Below, one piece after another: positions 55,679 through 64,000 of a stretch of DNA of 64,000 nucleotides. Under the pieces are notes generated by a model that saw nothing but the letters and a program-made list of their open reading frames with translations, made no database searches and was not told where the DNA came from. Every line of letters starts with the position of its first letter. Positions within the stretch are counted from its first letter, which is position 1. The position numbers and the translations under genes are program-made. The stretch spans positions 372,001-436,000 of the forward strand of contig WHUZ01000001.1 of assembly GCA_015179045.1 (NCBI GenBank). Reading direction: 5' to 3'. This DNA comes from Kalaharituber pfeilii (lineage: Eukaryota; Ascomycota; Pezizomycetes; Pezizales; Pezizaceae).

Positions 55679-57426
55679 CTACTCTAGTGTCCGCAATCTC
55701 ACCAAGCCATCCTCCCCAACTCCTTCCCGTAATATCTTCATCAACTCGTCCGGCACCTCCCACCGTGCATTCTCTTGAACTGCAATCGTCCATCGGTGCT
55801 TCTTTTCATCCCCCTGCCCATAAATGTCGTATTCGGAGTACTGGTCGCCAGCGCGAGCCCACTCAGCTTCCAGCGTGCCATCTCCGGAGGGAGATGAGAT
55901 TTTGAACTGAAAGATCCGCAGCCTCGGCATACGCGTGACGGCGCGGGCGAAGGAAAGGGCGACCGGGTTGAAGGCGATGTGAGACAGCATCGTGCGGAAT
56001 TGGAGGTCTCGTCCTTCGCCTTTGAGATACCGCTCCCGAAACGCATCGAGGCGGTCTGGGTGGGATGAGTCGAGGGACCACCAGGAGGCGTCCGAGTCAT
56101 TGCCCACGTCGAAATCAGAGTCGACGAGGGAAGTGTACTGATAGTCGAAGGGCGGGGTTAACTTGGTGGCCGTGGGGTCACGTTCGTGGTACCAGTCGCC
56201 GGTGTGTGTGCAGCTTTGGGAGGAAACTTCCATATGCTCGAGGGAGGGCCAGAAGGGTGAGTCGGGTTTGATTGTGGAGACGTCGTCTTCAGGCCAGAAA
56301 AGGGATGGTGAGAGGACAAAGTCATTGAATAAGCCGACGTAGAAGGATTTCAGTGTCGGGAGCTGCGACAGCGAGTTCAAGGCCAGGCAGAGGTGGTCGG
56401 TGGTGGGAGAGGATGGACGCAGCGCGCTGGGGAAATTGAAGGAGTCGTCTGTGGGCGTACCTACTACCCATGCTGAAATCAAGCGAAAAGACCTCGAGGG
56501 CAGCAACAGATAGGTGTACGGTAGTCAGCGCTTGAGCAAAGTCTGAAGGATCATGCAGGAGCTACATTCAGAGCCGGACTCCTTAGGCCAATATGTGTAG
56601 GGAGAGAGAGCAGCTTACCGTAACGCTGTTGCTGCCTCAGCGTGGGATATCTCCACTCGTTGTCCTTCAGAGTCATATGAAGCTCCTCCAGCCTTGGGAG
56701 GCACTTTACGATCGCGACGGCCGACGCGCCCTCCATGCGCCGCATGAAGAACTCTATGTGGAGGTTGGTGATGCGAGGCACACTTGGCAGCGGGTTCTCG
56801 TCGAGGCCCACGAGCCGCAGGTACGAGTGCTCGTATCGGTGCGGGCCAAAGTCGTCGGCCTTGTGGTCGCGCGGCTCGGACGGGGGCTCGGACCGGGGCT
56901 TCTCCCACCAATACATGTCCCTGGGCGCTGCGGCGCCGGCAAGGGTGACGCTCAGAGTGGGCATGCGGGCGAAGTCGGCGGGGCCCAGCGCGTGGCCCTC
57001 GCCCCACGCCGCGAGGATCTCGAAGAGGCGGCGCACGGCGTCCGTCACCGCCTGGTTGTTGGCAGCCTTGTCCTTAGCCTGCTCAAACTTGCGTCGCGCG
57101 CGCTTGCCGTAATCCGGAAGGACAATGCGCATCGAAAGGCTGCGCAGCGAGTCGCGCCGCGTCTGGCTTCGAGAAAAGACCTCGGCCAATTTGTCCAGAT
57201 CGGTGCTGGGCAGGTCCTGTAGGGACTGGAACGTGAGGCGCTCGACGACAGGCTGCCATTGGCGGCAGACGGTGGCATAGGCGGCGCTGCGCGGGGTGCG
57301 CTGCCCGTAGGCATACAAGGAGGCATGCTTCGGCTTTGCGCGGCGGTCGAGGTGGGAAAAGACCATGGTGAGGACTTCGGGCGGGAGGGAGAGGATGTGG
57401 CCGCGCGGGCGCTGCGTGGTGGCCAT
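55679..57426 (-). CDS. F-box protein, two exons
   Basis: ATG at 57426, exon 1 56619-57426, intron 56473-56618 (146 nt), exon 2 55679-56472; 533 residues. The junction reads QQQRY/AWVVGTPTDDSF in one frame. The N-terminus ILSLPPEVLTMVFSHLD and ATVCRQWQPVVERLTFQSL is an F-box. The rest is Leu-rich with irregular repeat-like segments (ITNLHIEFF, LPRLEELHMTL, LPTLKSFYVGL, MPRLRIFQFKI), as in many fungal F-box proteins that build SCF ubiquitin ligases. The substrate is unknown. The C-terminus is complete. The 5' part is strikingly GC-rich compared with the surrounding repeats. A LINE (57603-57901) lies about 180 bp upstream of the start, probably within the promoter. Confidence 0.88.
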
Positions 57427-57602
57427 TGTCACGTTGCAGCTGGGCTCAGGGCTCGTTCACGTACTTCAACTGGAGAGGCGTGAAGGCAGCAGGGCAAGTC
57501 ACGGGTTTCTAAGCAGCACAATGGACACCCCGCTCCGCCAAGACCGTTTCGTAGCCTATCGGCACACACATCACATCCGTATGTGTTGAGTGTGATCCAC
57601 TT

Positions 57603-57901
57603 TTTTTTTTTTTTTTTTTTTTTTTATATCATTACTCGCATGCCGCCTTGAAGGCTATGGCGAGGTTAAATACATGAAGATAATAATGATTTCGACCGAA
57701 AACACTCGATAAGGAAAAAGGAAAGAAAATCCACTCCGCTGCCCATTCTACACCCCCCTCCAGTCCACTCCGCTGCCCAATCTAAAATCTCCCCCAGTCG
57801 ACTGACCTCCTCCTACTTTGACTTCACCGGACGTCTTAGCTCCTCTTCCCCCCCCCCCCGGTAGTCTCCTCTTCCACGGCTCACAGTCATTCATAATGTG
57901 T
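57603..57901 (-). mobile_element. 5'-truncated LINE (tail B) upstream of the F-box gene
   Basis: A 13-bp perfect target-site duplication GTGTGATCCACTT (57590-57602 and 57902-57914) flanks 299 bp. Tail B and poly(T) are at the left, and a C/T-rich ORF2 end with the repeated CCACTCCGCTGCCCA at the right. Confidence 0.92.
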
Positions 57902-58435
57902 GTGTGATCCACTTGATTTTATATTCCGTCCATTTGATTTCAGGTGCCTCTTCCGAAACTATCTATTCCTATGCAATATTTCCAACAACTCCACGATCAC
58001 CTTGAGAATTATGTTGATGCCCATTCATATATATCTCCATAGTAGGAATATGTTACCCAAACGAACCATTAAAATATATACATTGAATTAATTGCAAGTG
58101 CGGAGGGTAGATTCTCCATATCTGCAATTTTACCGCAAAAAATATACGCCAAGACTTTATGCGAAAACTTGCAGAGATATAATTCATTTACAACTACTTT
58201 TTGTTAAAAGTAGAAATGCGGGATCTGAAGAACCATGCTTGCTTTGAGCTTCCTGAAAGGTGCATAGAAAAGTAGGTTCTGTGCATGGGGATATACAGAC
58301 GCTCGATCGCTCGGTTTTGGTGGGGAGGTGCGTCGAATGGTGGTGTGCGTCGGGATGTGGTGAAACACAGTATACGAAACTGAATTACCGCACAAAGGTA
58401 AACGCAGAAAGCGCAAGACCGCCCACACCTGGATA

Positions 58436-59431
58436 TCAGCCCGAAGACAGAATACCCCTTCGGATGACACGAGCTACAGAAGCGAGCGCTTTGCTGGTCT
58501 CTTCACCCATCCCGTTTTCACCTGTATCCTTTGCCGAAAACTCAAAGTATCCTTGAAAACCCATCCACTTGACCAGAGCCAAAGCCTCCCGTTCACTGAT
58601 CCACTTACTGGACTCCTCCTCCCCGTTTTGCTGTTGCTGTTGCCGCAAGTCGGACTTGCATCCCACAAGCCATGCTCGCTGTAGGTTGCCATGAAATCGA
58701 TTTGCAACGCCGGCCCAGGCCCTCTTTACTGCCTCAAAAGATGCGCGATTGTCGATGGCAAAACAGACCCAGAAGACCTGGCTTGAGCGGTGGACAATAG
58801 GTAATTGTGACCATACACGGTCTTTGGCCTCGTTCAGGTCGTATCCCACAAGCGGGTCCCAATCCCTGAGACCGCTCCTTCGACTAGGAATAAGTACGCA
58901 TCCTGGTAGGTCTAGCATGTGGAACTGTACTGGGTGCCCTAGTGGTAATCTGACGCGGAATGTTCCTTTGCGAGAGCCCGCACCCCACACCGCTGGCGGA
59001 CCGCATATTCGCATCGGAGTTCGTGCCGGAAACGGGCCTATGCCGCATTCTCGTTCATATTCGGTAGTTTGCTGGGCGTTGAGTTCGGCGAGGCTGGCCT
59101 CATTCAGGAACTGCGGTCGTGACGGAGTGCCATCGGGATTGAGCCGAGTACAGAGAGATTTCATGAGTGAGGTTTTGCCTACTAGGGGGTCGCCTATGAT
59201 GATGAGAGGAGAGTGGACGGGTTTTCGCCGGCGCCGGTCGAGGGGGGCGAGGATGCTGGTGTATGTTTTTCGCCAGTAGTACGAGAGACGCAGGGTGCGG
59301 ATGTTTCGGAGTGACCATGAAGCCCGAGGACGCTGCGACTGATGACTTGTGTGATGTGTAGCCGACCGCGGTGGCTGCGCGTGGCCAGAGGCGTGAGAGT
59401 TGTTTGCTATTACCGTGTTGGTTGTTGCCAT
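58436..59431 (-). CDS. Atypical Ras/Rho-like small GTPase, single exon
   Basis: A 331-residue intronless frame from ATG at 59431. A 70-residue basic, His/Ser-rich N-terminal extension precedes the G domain. G1 is GDPLVGKTS (80-88), G3 is DLPG (174-177, Ala/Gly of the usual DxxGQ not followed by Gln), G4 is CKSD (258-261, in place of NKxD) and G5 is FEFSAKD (297-302). The spacing between G1 and G3 (about 87 residues) is longer than in ordinary Ras proteins because of an insert (FLNEASLAELNAQQTTEYER). There is no C-terminal CaaX prenylation box. GTP binding is likely; the altered G3 makes low intrinsic hydrolysis possible, which is inference. Confidence 0.85.
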   Translation of the reverse strand: MATTNTVIANNSHASGHAQPPRSATHHTSHQSQRPRASWSLRNIRTLRLSYYWRKTYTSILAPLDRRRRKPVHSPLIIIGDPLVGKTSLMKSLCTRLNPDGTPSRPQFLNEASLAELNAQQTTEYERECGIGPFPARTPMRICGPPAVWGAGSRKGTFRVRLPLGHPVQFHMLDLPGCVLIPSRRSGLRDWDPLVGYDLNEAKDRVWSQLPIVHRSSQVFWVCFAIDNRASFEAVKRAWAGVANRFHGNLQRAWLVGCKSDLRQQQQQNGEEESSKWISEREALALVKWMGFQGYFEFSAKDTGENGMGEETSKALASVARVIRRGILSSG

Positions 59432-59439
59432 AGCTGTAG

Positions 59440-61076
59440 TAGGGACGTCACAACGCTACCTCGCCCGGGCGGGCACAGTGCGAAGAATTGCCTCTTTTTA
59501 AATAAGCGGTGACAGTGCGCTATCGAGTCATCATCTAGTTAGCTACCCGCCCGTATTCCTTCACCAAATTGGAAGCACTCCAGCGACGTACGGAGATGAT
59601 GTTTCTGATTGGACGCAAGCTTATGTATGTACTCGCAAGGATATTCTGCGGCAGAGCAACTATTTCCGGCGATGCCGACACGTGCGCGCGAGAATTCTCC
59701 TGGAACCAATGTTATGTTAGCCGCGAAAAGGCGTGATTCTCTCACCGCAAGGTTGATCACGCAGAGTTCGTCCGCTCTGGCTGAGAGACGGGATGGGCGT
59801 CGGGAGGTAGGAGGCAGGACAGCGGATCTAGCGATGAGTAGATGAACTTACGTGATGGAATTCCCGGCGCGAGGCGGTTTTTCCTTGGCGACAAGGGTTG
59901 GGGTTGGCTTGCAGCGTTGGGGATGTGGGCGTTGCCGCCCAACTGTCAAACACCCCGCATGCAGCTGCCGAACAAAAGCAATCTCCGCGTGCACATACCT
60001 CAGCAGTGCCAACCCCAACGCATTTCCCGCCATGTGGTTGGCAGAGGGGCAGTTCTAGAATCCGGCTAGGCGTGCAGGGGGGGGAGTGGGGGCTTTACAA
60101 GATTTAGCGTATCGAGAATAAAGAAAGCAATAATTGGCTCACTTCATGGTCCAATATGATTCCGAGGCCAGGAACAAGGCGCAGGAGTACGGAGTATCAT
60201 AAGGCAAGCAAGAACCACAGTAGCGCCAGGCATAACGAACATATTAGCATATGATATGCATGTTCCCAATTTCCACGCGCCTTAGATTTTTACTTGCGAA
60301 AGTTACCGTAGACTTGTACCTCCTTGAATGTTGTCATTCTGACATTGCGACTTGCGCGACTTGCCAAGGCAAAATGCGAACCAGTTTCCTACTGCCACGG
60401 GCATGACCAGGGAAATGCATATGCGGGGCAGCACCGCCATCTTATGCTCATGCTGATTAAGCTAGACGCTTACTTACTGGGACGAGGCTAGTAGTCATAT
60501 CGTATGCAAACATGCAGGCGCAGCGAGCAAGAATGAGCTATTTGCGGAACAAAAAACCTTTGTTACACCAAGCGGGACGATTTGCAATATGCGCCACACA
60601 GGCGGGCTGCATGTTCGTAAGAAATGTGTGTGCTTAGCCTCGTCCCCATTATTAGACCCAGAAGCAACACTGGCAGCCCTCCCAACTCTAGCGCACTCCA
60701 CACTTTCGTGCACTCCGCGAGATGCCTCGGTGTTCCATGCTCACCTTTGAATAGTACGCGCCCTTGAGAGGCATGCTCATGCAAACGATCGTTGCCACAC
60801 CACATGCATGCATAGCCTCGCATCGAAGGCCGAACTTGAATGCCCTGGCTAAGCTTGAACGCGTTTTCTAAACCTTCTTTTGACCTCGCTTATCGTGTCG
60901 CGCCTTGTCACAATTACGGAACGTACCTCAAGGCCTCAGTTTACATTATGTGGTTCTCAGAAACTTCGCGGCTCGTTGCCCATGTCATCCCCTACTTCTC
61001 TTTCATCCCGCCGTCCTCTCCTCCTCCCTCCCCGTGGGGTGCTCTCTCTGTCGCTCACCTGCCGCACCCTTCACCA
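59440..61076. other. Stretch without a recognisable gene
   Basis: The first few hundred bases are probably the GTPase promoter. Elsewhere overlapping short frames on both strands reflect GC-rich composition. No domain, tRNA or repeat was recognised. Confidence 0.4.
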
Positions 61077-61087
61077 TGGCGTGGTTT

Positions 61088-61320
61088 TTTTTTTCTTTTT
61101 TTTTTTTTTTTTTAATTCATTACTCGTATGCCGCCCTATGCGCTATGGCGAGATTAATTACATACTTATAGGAGATAAGGAAATAAATGAGGAAATAAAC
61201 AAACAGTACTGTAAAAGCCAGACCTAAGGGGAAATTATCTCTCTATCCACCTCAACAGTTCCGGGTCCCATTCTCCCTCCCTTGCGGCCGGCGGCCTGTA
61301 CATCGCTTCCAGCCCTCCTT
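61088..61320 (-). mobile_element. 5'-truncated LINE (tail B)
   Basis: A perfect 11-bp target-site duplication TGGCGTGGTTT (61077-61087 and 61321-61331). The minus strand ends an ORF2 frame with EWDPELLRWIER and stop, followed by the 3' untranslated region, tail B and poly(T). Confidence 0.9.
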
Positions 61321-61937
61321 TGGCGTGGTTTCCTCCACCAGCTACCACCTCTGGTACGAAATACCTCTGGTACGAAATCGGAGTCTTTCGGTAAGGTATG
61401 CCAGGGTACAAAGCTGGGTGGCGGCCCTCGCGGCGCGCACCGCAGACACTCCGCCGGCAGCAATCCTCCGGGTGCCCCTGGGCACAATACTATAGGATTT
61501 TACACAGATGTCACTATAAATGTCCCCTCCAGTACGAGCAGGAAGATCGTCAGGTCATCTGCCAGATGGTGGCTATTAACAACGTACAGTGACCGGCGTC
61601 ACCAGCACTGTGTAACTGGCATTGCTGATCCACGACCATTAACGACGTGCAGTAACCGGCCGTTCTGGCGTGCCATCGTCAGTCTCCGATATTCTCTTTT
61701 CGCAACTTCGTGCTCTGCATTTCGATGATAAGTAGAGCTCTAAAAGCGTCGTGCTGTATTAGATACATCATCAAACAATTCATCAGTCTTCTACTGCACT
61801 ACTACCATCTCATTTTACAACTGTAATAATGTCATGGCCATCTTTCACAGCTCCACTTCTCCATCTCTTCATTCCGTACTACACCACAATACTTAAGCGC
61901 ATCACCTTCACTGGCCACTTCACATTCCTTACTATCA

Positions 61938-62633
61938 TCACCTCCCCTCCAATGCCTTCCTCGCCAACTCTACCGCCTCCTTATTATAGCCTCTACTCCT
62001 GCTCCACCACCTCACTACATACCCCCTCTCGTCACACCACTCCACCAATTCCTTTAGCTCCTTCCACCCCAGACTTCCCTTCGCCTTAACATCCATTGGC
62101 TCCTGTTCAGCCACCTCTTGAGCGACCTTAGTCGGCTCACCGCCAAACGTTCCTTCCACCGCCCCTCTATAAACCTCCTCTCCATCTACAATAATCACCA
62201 GCTTGTTTAACCTCCACTGCTGTATCGTGCTGACACCTACACGAATGGCCATGACGGCTGCCCAGAGGGTGGAGGAAATGAAAGTCTGTGGGTGGATAGC
62301 AGGTACCTTCGCAGAGTAATTGTGGAGTGAGGCCTCACCAAACCAGACTCCAATGGCTGCTCTGGGGGCTGCAGTAGTGACCGCGTGGGTTGACGAGCTT
62401 GATGGCCGACCATCGGTACTGGTACTGGCACTGGCCTGGGGCAACCAAACGCAGCCACTGCAATGGATAATTAGGTCCCCGTGATTTGACATGCGGAGTT
62501 GCATAGGGTTGTTGTAGCTAATGATGGTGCTAAGGTCCGGGACGAAGATTCGGTGACTCAAATTTGACATGATACTATTATAACTAAATCGGCGAGCTAT
62601 ACCAGCACCGATCCAGGAAGTAGTGGTTAGCAT
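61938..62633 (-). CDS. RNase H-like protein lacking part of the catalytic set
   Basis: A single-exon frame of 231 residues from ATG at 62633. From about residue 72 it follows the RNase HI order: STSTDGRPSSSS (first Asp), AAIGVWFGEASLHNYSAKV, FISSTLWAAVMAIRVG (the helix that normally carries the Glu, here Thr-Leu), KLVIIVDGEEVYRGAVEG (third acidic site, Asp kept) and the end WWSRSRGYNKEAVELARKAL (last Asp replaced by Val). The Glu and final Asp appear missing, so hydrolysis is unlikely. It is not next to RT sequence or a poly(A), so it does not look like a LINE piece. Stand-alone fungal RNase H-like genes are common; function unknown. Confidence 0.65.
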   Translation of the reverse strand: MLTTTSWIGAGIARRFSYNSIMSNLSHRIFVPDLSTIISYNNPMQLRMSNHGDLIIHCSGCVWLPQASASTSTDGRPSSSSTHAVTTAAPRAAIGVWFGEASLHNYSAKVPAIHPQTFISSTLWAAVMAIRVGVSTIQQWRLNKLVIIVDGEEVYRGAVEGTFGGEPTKVAQEVAEQEPMDVKAKGSLGWKELKELVEWCDERGYVVRWWSRSRGYNKEAVELARKALEGR

Positions 62634-62639
62634 TTTGTT

Positions 62640-63540
62640 TACTTCAACCAGACTAGAGTTACTTGTTTCTGCGAGATGTCAACTTGCCAGGGAGGGCTGC
62701 CGGCAGGTGGCTTATGTAACTGCCCAGGTAGATCTAAAGGCACAAATTCAAACAACCCGCTAAGGGTGATAACTAGGGCTCCTCCAACTCACTTTCTATC
62801 GCGCCACTTTCCTCCAGCTGCTGCTGCAGCCCTGGATCGAATTAAATTCGCTCAAAGTCCCCCGATGCTGGCTCCGGCCGTTTGTGTGCCCCCGAGACCC
62901 ACGATCAACCCAGAGGTATGGCAAATCTGCACCAACACGTTCTCAAAGTGGCGTGTCAGCAACGGAAACCGTTGCAGCAGATGCTGCACTGCGTGTCCTG
63001 GCAGTGTGGGGTTGCAGTCGCCGCAGGAATATTGAAGGGTGTGCTATGCCAGTGGAGCAGAGAAAAGATGGAGGGAAGCGGGGAACTAGAGGAAGAAGAG
63101 TCGGTGGGGGGGGGGAAGCTTTATAGGCTTCTTCCCGATCTAGGGCCTAGATAGCTCAATGGTTCTGCTCATGGCCACGCCCTGTGCGTCGGCCTAGCCA
63201 GGCTCGGGGACTTCTCAGTATCGAATCGGACTCACCACGCCGCCTCGCTCGGCCGGAGGTTCAGTCAGAAGCGGTTGACAACTCTTGAGGCATCGGAAGT
63301 GCTGAGAACGATATATACATATATATGTGTGGACCCTCCTGGGGAAACATCAGCCGACGCATTGTGTAGTATGGCGAAGTTTAGGCACGTTTCTTCGTAA
63401 CGACGGAACTAGAGCTAGAGTGAATCAATAGGAAGAAGAGGAAAAAAAAAAAAAGTTTCACGTTACACGGTGTGGCATAATAAGATGAATTGCCAGCGAC
63501 AAGCTTAGTCATTTCCTAGGTTAGTCATCGGCTAGTGATA
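62640..63540. other. Stretch without a recognisable gene
   Basis: Short overlapping plus-strand frames at 62676-63154 have Cys-rich patches but no consistent motif or splice structure. Confidence 0.4.
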
Positions 63541-63552
63541 TATAGGTATGGG

Positions 63553-63613
63553 GTTTTTTTTTTTTTTTAAAAAATTCACGTAACCCCGCCTGCAGCTGTT
63601 CGCCATCGCAGGG
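63553..63613 (-). mobile_element. Miniature tail A insertion (61 bp)
   Basis: G-T run, AATTCACGTAACCCCGCCTG and GTTCGCCATCGCAGGG, flanked by TAGGTATGGG on both sides (63543-63552 and 63614-63623). Ends at the hairpin base. Confidence 0.88.
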
Positions 63614-64000
63614 TAGGTATGGGAGTAGATGGGATGCTTCTTCCTTTCTTTCTCCTAAGCCTTTTGTTTATTGCCATACGACTGCCTATGTTATTGATTG
63701 CGTTCTTCTGCTCTTTCAGTTACTATTTAGCTATTGATAGCCACCAAGTCCTAGATCCGGTCCTCGTACATGCCGGCGTAGTATCATCGTATACTCTCAT
63801 ATGTCTACAATGGAGCAAGTGAAACTTCTTAATTACTGATACAAACGGTGAGTTAGGAGTGGCAACGATTGGGACTCTACGAGGTCTAAGCTTAAACCGA
63901 TCTCAAGGCTCTTGATGATGAACAGGCGGTTACATCTCGGCATCGTACCCCGCATCAAAAAAAACAGCTCCTCCGCTCGACTCAGATCCAAATGTCACAC

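Noticed and set aside
56593..57222. 209-codon plus-strand frame opposite the F-box gene
   Set aside because: Antisense shadow in GC-rich coding DNA; the minus-strand frame has an F-box and a consistent intron.

Overview
The window looks like a transposon-rich piece of a filamentous ascomycete genome. Genes carry short introns (about 50-210 nt) with GT..AG ends. The recognisable host proteins are fungal types: a LaeA-like methyltransferase, an AA14-like lytic polysaccharide monooxygenase, F-box and BTB proteins. Most repeats are poly(A)-tailed Tad-like LINEs. I cannot name the species.

Layout. 1-2.7 kb holds no recognisable gene. 2.74-4.43 kb is an intact six-exon methyltransferase, followed by an ORF1-only retroelement, a tRNA-Arg(UCG) and a frame-broken short-chain dehydrogenase. 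11.4-15.4 kb holds two minus-strand genes for disordered, low-complexity proteins. 17.5-37.1 kb is a threefold direct segmental duplication. Each unit carries a minus-strand gene with an N-terminal BTB/POZ domain and a C-terminal array of H-type lectin repeats. Copy 1 has a LINE in its last exon and now reads in frame into the LINE ORF1. Copies 2 and 3 share a frame break after the BTB start. 38.0-39.1 kb is an AA14-like gene with two in-frame amber codons. 43.6-45.1 kb is a host gene with three SxIP motifs, cut by a LINE with a 12-bp target-site duplication. 45-54 kb is a repeat field: two hAT-like MITEs, a 300-bp element with 4-bp duplications, in-phase tandem repeats, a large inverted repeat and LINE pieces. 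55.7-59.4 kb holds two ordinary minus-strand genes (F-box protein, atypical small GTPase). 61.9-62.6 kb holds an RNase H-like protein that lacks catalytic residues.

Two retrotransposon 3' tails recur. Tail A reads CCCTGCC...GCGGGGTCACGTGA-poly(A). Tail B reads TCGCCATAGCCC...GGGCGGCATGCGAGTAATGATA-poly(A). Tail B is attached to ORF2 pieces with RNase H and a CCHC finger, and also to an ORF1-only element. Many copies are only 42-68 bp long yet have perfect or near-perfect target-site duplications. Most end at the 5' base of a hairpin predicted just before the poly(A). Because the BTB-lectin units are duplicated, several insertions have a matching empty site in a sister unit and can be ordered in time.

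The features with most potential novelty are the BTB/H-type-lectin family with its LINE-derived C-terminus, and the hairpin-delimited miniature retroelement tails.
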